Positions 35,419-44,917 are shown, numbered from the stretch's first letter. The stretch is DNA of 64,000 nucleotides from CAIKZZ01 sp035604595 (GCA_035604595.1 DATNIE010000026.1:1-64000), one strand, 5' to 3'. Notes: generated by a model from the letters alone, not told the origin. Numbers and translations: made by a program.

Positions 35419-36681
35419 ATGGGCAACGAGAGCTACGGAACGACAGCGAGCGGCGGGCTGTGGGGCTGGATCAACGCGCGCTTCCCGCTCGACAAGATGC
35501 TCAAGCAGCACGTGACGGAGTACTACGCGCCGAAGAACATCAACACCTGGTACCTGTTCGGCTCCTTGTCGCTGGTCGTGCTCGCGATGCAGCTCGTCAC
35601 GGGCATCTACCTGACGATGAGCTACAAGCCGGCGGCGGCGGAGGCCTTCGCGTCGGTCGAGTACATCATGCGCGACGTCGAGTGGGGCTGGCTGATCCGC
35701 TACCTGCATTCCACGGGCGCCTCGGCGTTCTTCATCGTCGTCTACCTGCACATGTTCCGTGGGCTGCTGTACGGCTCGTATCGCGCGCCGCGCGAGCTCA
35801 TCTGGATCTTCGGGATGCTGATCTACCTCGCACTGATGGCCGAAGGCTTCTTCGGCTACCTGCTGCCGTGGGGCAACATGTCCTACTGGGGAGCACAGGT
35901 GATCGTGTCGCTGTTCGGCACGATCCCGGTGATCGGGGATGCGCTGTCGGAATGGATCAAGGGCGACTACTTCATCTCCGACATCACGCTGAACCGCTTC
36001 TTCGCGCTGCACGTGGTCGCGATCCCGCTGATCATGGTGTTCCTCGTGGTCGCGCACATCCTCGCACTCCACGAGGTCGGCTCCGGCAATCCTGACGGCA
36101 CCGAGATCAAGAAGCACAAGGACGCCAACGGCATCCCGCTGGACGGCATGAAGTTCCACCCGTACTGCACGGTCGAGGACATCCTTGCGCTCGCCGTATT
36201 TCTGCTGGTCTTCTGCGGCGTCGTCTTCTTCGCGCCGGCCCTGGGCGGACTGTTCCTCGAGCCGCCGAACTTCGAGATCGCGAACCCGATGCAGACTCCC
36301 CCGCACATCGCGCCGGTGTGGTACTACACGCCGTTTTACGCAATGTTGCGCGCGGTGCCGTCGTTCTTCGGCACCCAGGTGTGGGGCGTGCTGGTGATGT
36401 TCGGCGCGATCCTGATCCTGTTCTTCCTGCCCTGGCTCGACCGTTCGCCGGTCAAGTCGATCCGCTACAAGGGGTGGATCGCCAAGCTCGCGCTCGCGCT
36501 GTTCGCGGTGTCCTTCGTCGTGCTCGCGTACTGCGGCATGAAGCCGCCGAGCGGCATCTTCCCGCTGCTGGCGCGGATCTTCACCACCGTCTACTTCGCG
36601 TTCTTCCTGCTGATGCCATGGTGGTCGCGAATGGGGTCGTTCAAGCCGGTGCCCGACAGGGTGGGCCGCAATGCGCACTGA
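35419..36681 (+). CDS. petB: Ubiquinol-cytochrome c reductase, cytochrome b subunit
   Basis: A 420-residue integral membrane protein with about eight transmembrane helices. Heme ligands are paired histidines four-helix style: RYLHSTGASAFFIVVYLH and later FFALHVVAIPLIMVFLVVAH. The quinol site segments are GYLLPWGNMSYWGAQV and the PEWY-like loop region, here PVWYYTPFYAMLRAVP. GGAG precedes the ATG. It overlaps petC by 11 bases. Confidence 0.97.
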   Translation: MGNESYGTTASGGLWGWINARFPLDKMLKQHVTEYYAPKNINTWYLFGSLSLVVLAMQLVTGIYLTMSYKPAAAEAFASVEYIMRDVEWGWLIRYLHSTGASAFFIVVYLHMFRGLLYGSYRAPRELIWIFGMLIYLALMAEGFFGYLLPWGNMSYWGAQVIVSLFGTIPVIGDALSEWIKGDYFISDITLNRFFALHVVAIPLIMVFLVVAHILALHEVGSGNPDGTEIKKHKDANGIPLDGMKFHPYCTVEDILALAVFLLVFCGVVFFAPALGGLFLEPPNFEIANPMQTPPHIAPVWYYTPFYAMLRAVPSFFGTQVWGVLVMFGAILILFFLPWLDRSPVKSIRYKGWIAKLALALFAVSFVVLAYCGMKPPSGIFPLLARIFTTVYFAFFLLMPWWSRMGSFKPVPDRVGRNAH

Positions 36682-37429
36682 CAAACTCGTGCCGGCGCTG
36701 GCCGCAGTCGCAGCGCTGGCGCTGCCGTTCGCGACGCGCGCATCCGAGGGCGGGGCGAGCCTGCCGCACGCCGGCAACGACATCCGCGACCGCGCCTCGC
36801 TGCAGCGAGGCGCGCGCAATTTCATGAACTATTGCTCGGGCTGCCACTCGGCGCAGTTCGTCCGCTACAACCGCATGGCCGCCGATCTCGGCATCACGGA
36901 CGCGGAGCTGGCGGCCAACCTGATGTTCACGACCGAGCGGTCGTCGCAGACGATCAACAGCGCGCTCAATGCGGAGGACGGCCGCAAGTGGTTTGGCAAT
37001 GCACCGCCGGACCTGTCGCTGATTGCGCGCAGCCGTGGCACGGACTACCTGTACGCGTTCCTGAAGAGCTTCTACGCCGATCCCAGCCGTCCGACCGGCG
37101 TCGACAACACCGTCCTGCCGGGCACCGCGATGCCGCACGTGCTGGCGGACCTGCAGGGCGTGCAGACAGCCGTGTACGTCACGCACGCGGCCGGCGAGGG
37201 CGCCGCGGCGCCTCCCGAGATCGAGAAGCTCGCGCTCGCAACGCCCGGGACGCTGTCGGCCGATGACTACGACGCTTTCGTACGCGACACCGTGAATTTC
37301 CTCGAGTACATCGGCGAGCCCGTGCAGGTGAAGCGGCGCGATCTCGGTGTCTGGGTCATGCTGTTCCTGCTGGTATTCACCGGCTTTGCGTACCTGTTGA
37401 AGCGCGAGTACTTCCGCGACGTCCACTGA
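36671..37429 (+). CDS. petC: Ubiquinol-cytochrome c reductase, cytochrome c1 subunit
   Basis: A 252-residue c-type cytochrome with a signal peptide (VPALAAVAALALPFATRAS), heme site CSGCHS (Cys55, Cys58, His59), the axial Met in LPGTAMPHVL, and a C-terminal anchor helix (LGVWVMLFLLVFTGFAYLL) with the usual KREYFRDVH tail. It passes electrons to a soluble cytochrome c. Last of the petABC operon, followed after 24 bases by sspB. Confidence 0.97.
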   Translation: MRTDKLVPALAAVAALALPFATRASEGGASLPHAGNDIRDRASLQRGARNFMNYCSGCHSAQFVRYNRMAADLGITDAELAANLMFTTERSSQTINSALNAEDGRKWFGNAPPDLSLIARSRGTDYLYAFLKSFYADPSRPTGVDNTVLPGTAMPHVLADLQGVQTAVYVTHAAGEGAAAPPEIEKLALATPGTLSADDYDAFVRDTVNFLEYIGEPVQVKRRDLGVWVMLFLLVFTGFAYLLKREYFRDVH

Positions 37430-37453
37430 GGACGGGGAGCAGCGTGCCGCCGC

Positions 37454-37864
37454 ATGGCCGAGGAGCCACAGCTTAGTTCGCGTCGCCCGTACCTGCTGCG
37501 GGCAATGCACGAGTGGATGACCGACAACGGCCAGACCCCACACCTCGTGATCGACGCCGGCATCGACGGGGTCGTCGTGCCGCGCCAGTACGTCCGCGAT
37601 GGCAAGATCGTGCTGAACGCCAGTTACTCGGCGACGTCCGGACTGATGCTCAAGAACGACTGGGTCACGTTCAGCGCACGATTCAGCGGCAACGCCTTCG
37701 AGGTCCGGCTGCCGGTGAGCTCGGTGCTCGGCATCTACGCGCGTGAAACGGGCCAGGGGATGATCTTCTCCGACGACGCGCCGAGTCCGGAGTCACCCGA
37801 CCCGGCGCCCAGGCCACCCGGCGGCGACGAGGCGCGCCGGCCGCAGCTGAAGATCGTCAAGTAG
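37454..37864 (+). CDS. sspB: ClpXP protease specificity-enhancing factor SspB
   Basis: A 136-residue adaptor that binds ssrA-tagged proteins and tethers them to ClpX. The folded part has SRRPYLLRAMHEWMTDNG, DGVVVPRQYV, NASYSATSGLML and GNAFEVRLPVSSVLGIYARE. A flexible acidic/Pro-rich linker leads to the C-terminal RPQLKIVK, matching the ClpX-binding tail of E. coli SspB. It lies directly after petC. The sspA gene usually found just before sspB in gammaproteobacteria is missing. Confidence 0.95.
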   Translation: MAEEPQLSSRRPYLLRAMHEWMTDNGQTPHLVIDAGIDGVVVPRQYVRDGKIVLNASYSATSGLMLKNDWVTFSARFSGNAFEVRLPVSSVLGIYARETGQGMIFSDDAPSPESPDPAPRPPGGDEARRPQLKIVK

Positions 37865-37883
37865 CGCCGCGTCCGGTCTGCGC

Positions 37884-39779
37884 CTACAGCGGCGGCGGCG
37901 GCGGCGGCAGCGGCCGGACCTGGCCGTCGCTGCCGACGACCGCCCAGTCGAGCCCGCGTCGCACCCGCCCGCCGGCGTCGACCGTCAGCCGCCCGGTCAT
38001 ACCGGCCAACGGCTCGACGATCGGGCCGTGCGCATCCTTGAGTTCGGAGATCAGCCGCCAGGCGTCGAAACCCATCGCGAACAGCCGGCTGCGGCGGCGC
38101 GCGTTCCCGGGCCACAGCTGCTGCACGGTGTTCCTGAGCTCGGCGATCGCCGGATCATCGGCGATCATCCACGGGATGTCGGTGAAAGCCACGCCCTCGA
38201 GGTCGAGGTTCGCGATCGGATTTGGATCGTAGATGTCCGAGATCGAGTACACCGGCAGGTCGCCGGCGTAATGAAACTTGAGCTGCGGGCGCACCAGCCG
38301 CCCCTGCACCGGCTGCCCGGCGAGGAACACGAACTGCAGGTCGTCGCGTCGCCGCGGCGTGAACTGCAGCGGTCCAACCGCGGCGCTGAGCGCGCGATAG
38401 CGGCGCTGGCTCTCTTCAAAGCCGAGAATCGCGACGATGGATTCGGAGTAGTCCGTGGTTCCGCCGGCGAAGCTGCGGGCCGCGACGATGCTGCCGCCGC
38501 CGGCCGTCAGCGCCGTCTCGAACGCGGTCAGCACGCGAGTGCCCCATTCGCCGGCGGGCACGAGCGCGACACCGACCCGCCGGCCCTCGGCGAGCAGACG
38601 CCCGGCCACCTGGCGGGCCTCGTCCTCCGGTGCGAGCGCGAACTGGAAAAAGCGGCCTGGCAGCGGCTCGCCCTCCGGCAGCAGATTGAGCGCGAGCGTG
38701 GGCACGGTGCCGTCGGCTGCCCGCGTGACCTCCTGGACGTTCTCCTTGCCGAGCGGCCCGATGACGAAGCCGGCACCATCGGCGATGGCTCGCTGGTACG
38801 CGACCGCGGCGTTGTCACTCGCGTCGTAGATTCTGAGCCGCGGCCGCGAGGCGGCGTCCTGCAGGTAGTACGCCGTCAGGAAACCATCGCGCACCGCCTC
38901 GCCGGCATCACTCAGCCTGCCGGACAGCGGCAGCAGCAGCGCGACCTGGGGAGGAAACTGCGGGTTCGGGGTGGCTTCGTTCTGCATGGTTGCGAGCAGC
39001 GCTCCATTGGCCGGGTGCGAAGGGTACCGCGCGGCCCACGCGGCGAGCTGGGCGCGCTGGGCATACGGATTGCGGCGGCCCTGGGTTGCGATGCGGGCGA
39101 GTTCCAGCCAGCCCGCCGTGACCGGGTCCGCCTCGCGCGGCACGCTGAGACTGGCGCCGCGCGCCGCCGCAGCGCGCAGCGTCTCCCACAGCAGCCGGTC
39201 GCTGTCCGCACGCTCGGCCGGCGGCAGCAGCTGCTCGCGTGCGGCCAGCGAACGCACACCCTCGAAGGCGCGGCCGGCCAGGAACTGCGCGCGCGCCCGG
39301 ATCAGCAACACGCCCGCCTCCGCGCCCGGCGGCGGCGGCTCGCCAAGCGCGCGCAGCTGCGCCAGCGCCCGGTCTGGCTGACTGGCAGCGATCGCAAGCT
39401 CCGCGCTCGCGAGTCCGCGGGCGACAGCCGCGGGGCCGCGCGGATCGATGTGCGGGACTGCGGCGAGCTCCGCCTCGACACGCGTGGCGTCCGGCATCGC
39501 GGGCACCAACAGCCACTCATGCAGCGCGTGCGCGAGCGCGAGCGCCCGCGCATCGCCCTCAGCGTTCGCGGCGAGGGCCTCAAAGAGGCGGGCGCTGCCG
39601 GCGTGATCGCCGCGCCGCGAGAGCAGCTCCGCGCGCTGCGCACTCGGTGCGTTGTCGGCGGCCGGCTTGACGGCCGCCGGCCCCGGGCACCCGGCCAGCA
39701 GCACCGCACACGCGAGCGCACCCGCCGCCCGCCTCAGGACGGGCGCAGCGGAACGGTCGCGGTGCTCGGGACGTTGCAT
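37884..39779 (-). CDS. lpoA: Penicillin-binding protein activator LpoA (LppC family)
   Basis: A 631-residue outer-membrane lipoprotein with lipobox LLAGC at Cys31. An N-terminal helical TPR-like half is followed by a periplasmic-binding-protein-like C-terminal half starting QVALLLPLSGRLSDAGEAVRDGF, typical of LppC/LpoA. It activates PBP1A for peptidoglycan synthesis from the outer membrane. The start at 39779 was chosen because the signal peptide and lipobox follow directly; the longer open frame upstream covers the start of the divergent rsmI and is not coding. The end is a run of prolines. Confidence 0.9.
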   Translation of the reverse strand: MQRPEHRDRSAAPVLRRAAGALACAVLLAGCPGPAAVKPAADNAPSAQRAELLSRRGDHAGSARLFEALAANAEGDARALALAHALHEWLLVPAMPDATRVEAELAAVPHIDPRGPAAVARGLASAELAIAASQPDRALAQLRALGEPPPPGAEAGVLLIRARAQFLAGRAFEGVRSLAAREQLLPPAERADSDRLLWETLRAAAARGASLSVPREADPVTAGWLELARIATQGRRNPYAQRAQLAAWAARYPSHPANGALLATMQNEATPNPQFPPQVALLLPLSGRLSDAGEAVRDGFLTAYYLQDAASRPRLRIYDASDNAAVAYQRAIADGAGFVIGPLGKENVQEVTRAADGTVPTLALNLLPEGEPLPGRFFQFALAPEDEARQVAGRLLAEGRRVGVALVPAGEWGTRVLTAFETALTAGGGSIVAARSFAGGTTDYSESIVAILGFEESQRRYRALSAAVGPLQFTPRRRDDLQFVFLAGQPVQGRLVRPQLKFHYAGDLPVYSISDIYDPNPIANLDLEGVAFTDIPWMIADDPAIAELRNTVQQLWPGNARRRSRLFAMGFDAWRLISELKDAHGPIVEPLAGMTGRLTVDAGGRVRRGLDWAVVGSDGQVRPLPPPPPPL

Positions 39780-39840
39780 GCGTCGATGCCTCCGTGCAGG
39801 ATGCCCCCGCGCGAGTTCCGCGAGCGGCGGCCTAAGTATA

Positions 39841-40725
39841 GTGTCAGCCTCCGGCACCCTCTTCGTTGTCGCGACCCCGATCGGCAACCGCGGCGACCTG
39901 TCGGCGCGGGCGCGGGAGACGCTCGCCGGCGTCGACCTGGTGGCCGCCGAGGATACGCGCCACACCGGTTCATTCCTTGCCCAGCTCGGCATCGCACGGC
40001 CCATCGTGTCGCTGCATGAGCACAACGAGGCGCGACGCGTCCCGGAGCTGATCGAGCGCCTGAGGCGGGGCGCGCGTATTGCGCTCGTCTCCGATGCCGG
40101 CACGCCGCTCGTGAGCGACCCCGGATATCGGCTGGTCGCGGCCGCGGGCGCCGCTGGCGTTGCCGTCGTGCCGGTGCCGGGCGCGTGTGCGGCGATCGCT
40201 GCGCTGTCCGTCGCCGGGCTCCCGACCGATCGGTTCGCGTTCGAGGGCTTCCTGCCGGCACGGGGACCCAAGCGGCGTGGGCGGCTCGCGATGCTGGCCG
40301 CCGAGCCGCGCACGCTCGTGTTCTACGAATCGCCGCACCGCCTCGCCGACACGCTCGCCGACCTCGCCGCCGCGTTCGGCGACGATCGGCCGGCGGTGCT
40401 CGCCCGGGAACTGACGAAACTGCACGAGAGCATCTACCGCGATCCGCTCGGCGCGCTGGCGGCGGCGGCGCGGGCCGATGCCAACATGACCCGCGGCGAG
40501 GCGGTGCTCGCGGTTGCGGGCGCGCCCGCGGTGGATCCGGACGCTCCCGCTCCGGCCCTGGCCGACCGACTGCTCGCGGCGCTGCTACCGGACCTGCCGC
40601 TGTCGCGCGCGGTCGATGTGGTCGCAGAGGCGACCGGCGAACGGCGCAACAGGGTCTATGCGCGCGCCCTCAGCCTGAAAAGCGCCTCGCCGCCGACGCC
40701 GGATGAGTCCGGCTCGCGCTCTTGA
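39841..40725 (+). CDS. rsmI: 16S rRNA (cytidine-1402-2'-O)-methyltransferase
   Basis: A 294-residue SAM-dependent enzyme that methylates the ribose of C1402 in the 16S decoding centre. Signatures are GTLFVVATPIGNRGDLSARA, LVAAEDTRHTGSFLAQLG, LVSDAGTPLVSDPGYRLV and PGACAAIAALSVAGLPTDRF. The GTG at 39841 fits the usual N-terminus. It is divergent from lpoA, the conserved arrangement. Its stop codon lies in the -35 box of the rnpB promoter. Confidence 0.95.
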   Translation: MSASGTLFVVATPIGNRGDLSARARETLAGVDLVAAEDTRHTGSFLAQLGIARPIVSLHEHNEARRVPELIERLRRGARIALVSDAGTPLVSDPGYRLVAAAGAAGVAVVPVPGACAAIAALSVAGLPTDRFAFEGFLPARGPKRRGRLAMLAAEPRTLVFYESPHRLADTLADLAAAFGDDRPAVLARELTKLHESIYRDPLGALAAAARADANMTRGEAVLAVAGAPAVDPDAPAPALADRLLAALLPDLPLSRAVDVVAEATGERRNRVYARALSLKSASPPTPDESGSRS

Positions 40726-40750
40726 GCTTCCTCGCGCGCACGCCTATCGT
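40722..40750 (+). promoter_or_regulatory. Promoter of the RNase P RNA gene
   Basis: TTGAGC at 40722-40727 and TATCGT at 40745-40750 with a 17-base spacer; the expected start, seven bases on, falls on the first G of the RNA's closing helix. A perfect 10-bp inverted repeat (CGCGCGCACG at 40733-40742, CGTGCGCGCG at 40748-40757) surrounds the -10 box. Confidence 0.65.
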
Positions 40751-40756
40751 GCGCGC

Positions 40757-41165
<409 letters not shown>

Positions 41166-41382
41166 ATCTTTCCGCGCGCGGCGCGGCTCTCGTCCACGCG
41201 CCGTGTGAGACGCGTCACAGTTCCGATTGAACGCAACTTGGCGCGATTCTTGCTTGGTCATGAGACTGGGCCACAACTCCCTCGCGTAACCTGCTGATTC
41301 TGGCGCCGTTCGATCCTTCAGAGGGTTGTACGAGACAGCCGGTAAGTGTTTGTCGTCGCAGGAAAAATCCGCCCCCACAGCG
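41166..41382. other. Intergenic region upstream of the mraZ promoter
   Basis: About 220 bases with no gene. A stem CGGCGCG/CGCGCCG at about 41178-41202 follows rnpB but has no T-run, so its role as terminator is doubtful. Confidence 0.4.
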
Positions 41383-41411
41383 TTGACCTGCCGAACCGAT
41401 GCCCCTATAGT
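41383..41411 (+). promoter_or_regulatory. Sigma70 promoter of the dcw cluster (PmraZ)
   Basis: TTGACC at 41383-41388 and TATAGT at 41406-41411 with a 17-base spacer, the best promoter match in the window. Transcription would start near 41418, just before the MraZ boxes. Confidence 0.8.
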
Positions 41412-41420
41412 GCCGGCGAG

Positions 41421-41444
41421 TGGGAAAAAGTGGGGAGGAATGGG
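41421..41444 (+). promoter_or_regulatory. MraZ operator: three TGGG boxes at 10-bp spacing
   Basis: TGGG occurs at 41421, 41431 and 41441, exactly one helical turn apart, immediately after the promoter. MraZ of E. coli binds such TGGGN direct repeats and represses its own operon. The third box overlaps a possible mraZ start codon. Confidence 0.8.
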
Positions 41445-41463
41445 GCAAAGCTCCATCGAAAAC

Positions 41464-41916
41464 GTGTTCCGCGGCGCCAATCAAGTCACGCTCGATTCCA
41501 AAGGCCGGATGGTCATGCCGACCCGTTACCGGGACCGGCTGCTCGAGCGTTCGAACGGGCGGATCGTCGTCACGATCGACCGGGACCAGTGCCTGCTTCT
41601 GTACCCGCTGCCCGACTGGGAAGAGATCGAACGCAAGCTGATGCGGCTGCCGACGCTCGATGTGCACGCGCGGCGCATGCAGCGGCTGATGGTCGGCCAC
41701 GCGACGGACATCGAACTCGATGGCCACGGGCGCGTGCTGCTTCCGGCGGAGCTGCGCACGTTCGCGGGTCTCGTGCGCGACGGAGTTCTACTCGGCCAGG
41801 GGAACCGCTTCGAATTATGGGACGAGGCGCGGTGGACTGCGCTGCGCGACGAGTGGCTCAAAGACCAAAAGCTGCCCGCCGAGCTGTCCGCCGATCTCGA
41901 ATCGCTGTCGCTGTAG
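41464..41916 (+). CDS. mraZ: Transcriptional regulator MraZ
   Basis: A 150-residue AbrB-like DNA-binding protein and first gene of the dcw cluster. It has two SpoVT/AbrB-type halves: FRGANQVTLDSKGRMVMPTR and then HATDIELDGHGRVLLPAELR. The GTG at 41464 matches the start of E. coli MraZ (MFRGA) and its length. An in-frame ATG at 41440 adds eight residues, but its GGAGG lies only one base away and it overlaps an operator box, so I prefer the GTG with reservation. It probably represses this operon through the three TGGG boxes. Confidence 0.9.
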   Translation: MFRGANQVTLDSKGRMVMPTRYRDRLLERSNGRIVVTIDRDQCLLLYPLPDWEEIERKLMRLPTLDVHARRMQRLMVGHATDIELDGHGRVLLPAELRTFAGLVRDGVLLGQGNRFELWDEARWTALRDEWLKDQKLPAELSADLESLSL

Positions 41917-41979
41917 CGATGGCCGCGCGCATGCAGCGGCTGCATGCAGTGCGCAGTGGTCGTTGAGGCGGAGGCCCGC

Positions 41980-42918
41980 GTGGCGGAGGCAGCGGTGCCG
42001 GCGCACGCGCCGGTGCTCCTCGACGAGGCGGTCGCGGCGCTGGCGGTGCGGCCCGGAGGCACGTACGTCGACGCCACGTACGGACGCGGTGGTCATGCTG
42101 AGGCCTTGCTGGCGGGTGTAGGGCGCGGGGGGAGACTGGTTGTCGTCGATCGTGATCCAGAGGCGGTGGCGGACGCCCGGCGGAAGCTCGGCAACGATCC
42201 GCGCGTCAGCATCCATCAGGCGACCTTTGACCGACTGCTGGAACTCGTGGGTCCCGCAGCGGCCGACGGCGTGCTGTTCGACCTCGGCGTGTCCTCGCCG
42301 CAGCTCGATGATCCCGCGCGCGGCTTCAGCTTCGGGCGCGACGGACCGCTCGACATGCGGATGGATCCGACGACCGGGCCGAGCGCGGCCGATTTCATCG
42401 CCAGCGCCTCGGAACAGGAGATTGCAGAGGTGATCGCTGCCTTCGGCGAGGATCGCTTCGCGCGGCGGATCGCGCGCGCCGTGGTTGGCGCACGCGCGGC
42501 CCGGCCGCTCACGACCACCGGCGCACTCGCCGCCGCGGTCGCCGGCGCCGTGCCGGCCCGGATGCGCGAGCCGGGCAAGCACCCCGCGACGCGCACGTTC
42601 CAGGCACTGCGCATCAAGGTCAATCGCGAGCTCGAGCTGCTCGAGGCGGGGCTCGCGGCGGCGCTCGAGATACTCACCGTCGGCGGCCGCCTTGCCGTGA
42701 TCAGTTTCCATTCGCTCGAGGACCGGCCGGTGAAGCGCTTCATGCGCCGTCACGCCGGGGGTGACCCGATGTGGCGCGGGCTGCCGGATGCGCCGCTCGC
42801 CGCCCGGCCGCGACTCGCACTCGTCGGCAAGGCCCGGCACCCCGGCCAGAGCGAGATCGCCCGCAATCCCCGCGCGCGCAGCGCCGTGTTGCGCGTCGCC
42901 GAGAAGGTGCGAGCGTGA
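41980..42918 (+). CDS. rsmH: 16S rRNA (cytosine-1402-N4)-methyltransferase
   Basis: A 312-residue SAM-dependent enzyme (MraW) that acts on the same nucleotide as RsmI upstream. Signatures are HAPVLLDEAVAAL, YVDATYGRGGHAEALL, LFDLGVSSPQLDDPARGFSF and ISFHSLEDRPVKRFMRRH. The GTG at 41980 has GGAGG five bases upstream and gives the E. coli length; ATG 41944 lies further up with weaker support. It ends in a GTGA overlap with ftsL. Confidence 0.96.
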   Translation: MAEAAVPAHAPVLLDEAVAALAVRPGGTYVDATYGRGGHAEALLAGVGRGGRLVVVDRDPEAVADARRKLGNDPRVSIHQATFDRLLELVGPAAADGVLFDLGVSSPQLDDPARGFSFGRDGPLDMRMDPTTGPSAADFIASASEQEIAEVIAAFGEDRFARRIARAVVGARAARPLTTTGALAAAVAGAVPARMREPGKHPATRTFQALRIKVNRELELLEAGLAAALEILTVGGRLAVISFHSLEDRPVKRFMRRHAGGDPMWRGLPDAPLAARPRLALVGKARHPGQSEIARNPRARSAVLRVAEKVRA

Positions 42919-43190
42919 GCGCGCGGTTGCTTCCGCTAGCGGTCGTGGCGCTGTGGATCGCAGTGCTCGCCTCCGCGACCGGCGTCGTGTACGTCAAGCA
43001 CGAGGCACGCACGCTGTTCGTCGAGCTCGAGAAGCTGTCGAGCGAGCGCGATCGCCTGAACATCGAGTGGGGTCGCCTGCAGCTCGAGCAGAGCGCCTGG
43101 AGCGCTCACGGCTTCGTCGAGCAGGTCGCCAACCGGCAGCTGAAGATGACGCTGCCGAGCGCCACAGAAGTCAAGATCGTTCAGCCATGA
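42915..43190 (+). CDS. ftsL: Cell division protein FtsL
   Basis: A 91-residue bitopic protein: short cytoplasmic N-terminus, one transmembrane helix (LPLAVVALWIAVLASATGVV), then a periplasmic coiled coil (ELEKLSSERDRLNIEWGRLQ) and a C-terminal segment ending in EVKIVQP. With FtsB and FtsQ it activates FtsWI septal synthesis. The GTG overlaps the rsmH stop and its own stop overlaps the ftsI start. Sequence conservation is low in this family, so position and shape support it most. Confidence 0.92.
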   Translation: MSARLLPLAVVALWIAVLASATGVVYVKHEARTLFVELEKLSSERDRLNIEWGRLQLEQSAWSAHGFVEQVANRQLKMTLPSATEVKIVQP

Positions 43191-44917
43191 AGTGGAAGCG
43201 CACCGAAGCCCAGAGCGCGGCGCGCCAGTTCCGACTGCGCGGCTGGTGGGTGCTGGCGGCGCTCGCGCTCGGCGCCGTGGCGATCGTGGTCCGGGCCGTC
43301 GACCTGCAGGTACTGAAGCACGGTTTCCTGGCGGAGCAGGGCGCCGAACGCTTCATGCGCAACGCGAAGATCCCCGCGCACCGCGGGGCGATCGTCGATC
43401 GCTTCGGCGAGCCACTCGCGGTCTCGACGCCGGTGGACACCGTGTGGACCATCCCATCGGAGCTCGCCGCGGCGCCCGATCAGCTGCCGCGCCTCGCCCG
43501 GGCGCTGTCGCGCGACCGCGAGTGGCTGATCCGCCGGGTGACCTCGAACCTCGAGTCCCAGTACCTCGTGCTCGCCAAGCAGCTGCAGCCCGATGAAGCC
43601 GCGCGCGTCAAGGCACTCGACATTCCCGGCGTCTACCTGCAGCGCGAGTACCGGCGCTTCTATCCGGCCGGTGAGGTGACCGGGCACCTGCTCGGCTTCA
43701 CCGGTGCGGAAGACCAGGGGCAGGAGGGCCTGGAGCTCGCTTACGAGCAGAAGCTCGCGGGCGAGGACGGCATCAAGCGCGTGATCCAGGACCGGCTCGG
43801 CCGCGTGGTCGAGAACGTCGACAGCGTGCGCGCCCCGCGACCGGGCGAGGAGCTGGTCACGAGCGTCGACCTGCGGATCCAGTATCTCGCCTACCGCGAG
43901 CTCAAGAGCGCGATCCGCGACTTTCAGGCGCGCGCGGGCTCGGTGATCGTGATCGATGTGTGGACCGGCGAAGTGCTCGCGATGGTCAACCAGCCGTCAT
44001 TCAATCCGAATGACCGTGCGCAATTCGAGGTCGCCCGCTACCGCAATCGTGCGGCCACCGACATCTTCGAGCCCGGCTCGTCGATCAAGCCGTTCATCGT
44101 CGCGACCGGGCTCGCGTCCGGACAACTGACGTCGAACACCATCATCGACACGAGCCCGGGCTTCATCAAGGTCGGCACCAAGGTCATCGAGGACGAACAC
44201 AACCTCGGCGCGGTCGACGTCGCGACGATCCTCGCGAAATCCTCCAACGTCGGCATGGCGCACATCGCCCTGTCGCTCGACCGAGCTGCGATCTGGGGGA
44301 CGCTGAACTCGCTCGGATTCGGCCAGGTGTCGGCATCGGGTTTTCCAGGCGAGTCCGCCGGTCTGCTGACGCACTACTCGCATTGGCGCGACATCAGCGT
44401 GGCAACGATCGCGCACGGCTATGGCGTGTCGGTCACGCCGCTGCAGCTCGCGCAGGCCTACGCGACGATCGGCGCGCTCGGGGTGCGACGCCCGATGACG
44501 TTCCGCCGCCAGGAGGGACCCGTCGCCGGCGAGCGCGTGCTCGAGGCACAGGTCTGCCGCGACCTGATTCGCCTGCTCGAGAGCGTCGTGACACCGGCGG
44601 GCACCGGAATCCACGCCGCGGTCCGTGGCTACCGGGTCGCGGGCAAGACCGGCACCGCGTGGAAGTCGATCGCCGGCGGCTACTCGACCGACAAGTACAT
44701 GGCGGTGTTTGGCGGACTGGTGCCGGCGGCTGCGCCGCGGCTCGCCGCCGTCGTCGTCATCGATGAGCCGAGCGGCGGCAAGTACTACGGCGGCGATGTC
44801 GCGGCGCCCGTGTTCTCGTCGGTCGTGGCCGGGGCTCTGCGGCTCCTCGCCGTGCCGCCGGACGATCTCAGCAACGTGCCGTCCGCGACGCTCGTCCAGG
44901 CGGTGTCGCCACGATGA
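43187..44917 (+). CDS. ftsI: Septal peptidoglycan transpeptidase FtsI (PBP3)
   Basis: A 576-residue class B penicillin-binding protein. One N-terminal transmembrane helix (WWVLAALALGAVAIVV), a pedestal domain starting KIPAHRGAIVDRFGEPLAVS, then the transpeptidase domain with active Ser298 in PGSSIKPF, KSSN and KTGTAWK. It cross-links septal peptidoglycan in complex with FtsW. ATGA overlaps tie it to ftsL before and murE after. It is a likely beta-lactam target. Confidence 0.97.
   Translation: MKWKRTEAQSAARQFRLRGWWVLAALALGAVAIVVRAVDLQVLKHGFLAEQGAERFMRNAKIPAHRGAIVDRFGEPLAVSTPVDTVWTIPSELAAAPDQLPRLARALSRDREWLIRRVTSNLESQYLVLAKQLQPDEAARVKALDIPGVYLQREYRRFYPAGEVTGHLLGFTGAEDQGQEGLELAYEQKLAGEDGIKRVIQDRLGRVVENVDSVRAPRPGEELVTSVDLRIQYLAYRELKSAIRDFQARAGSVIVIDVWTGEVLAMVNQPSFNPNDRAQFEVARYRNRAATDIFEPGSSIKPFIVATGLASGQLTSNTIIDTSPGFIKVGTKVIEDEHNLGAVDVATILAKSSNVGMAHIALSLDRAAIWGTLNSLGFGQVSASGFPGESAGLLTHYSHWRDISVATIAHGYGVSVTPLQLAQAYATIGALGVRRPMTFRRQEGPVAGERVLEAQVCRDLIRLLESVVTPAGTGIHAAVRGYRVAGKTGTAWKSIAGGYSTDKYMAVFGGLVPAAAPRLAAVVVIDEPSGGKYYGGDVAAPVFSSVVAGALRLLAVPPDDLSNVPSATLVQAVSPR

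Noticed and set aside
39780..40313. Long upstream extension of the lpoA frame
   Set aside because: It overlaps the conserved start of divergent rsmI, and the signal peptide with lipobox begins at 39779.
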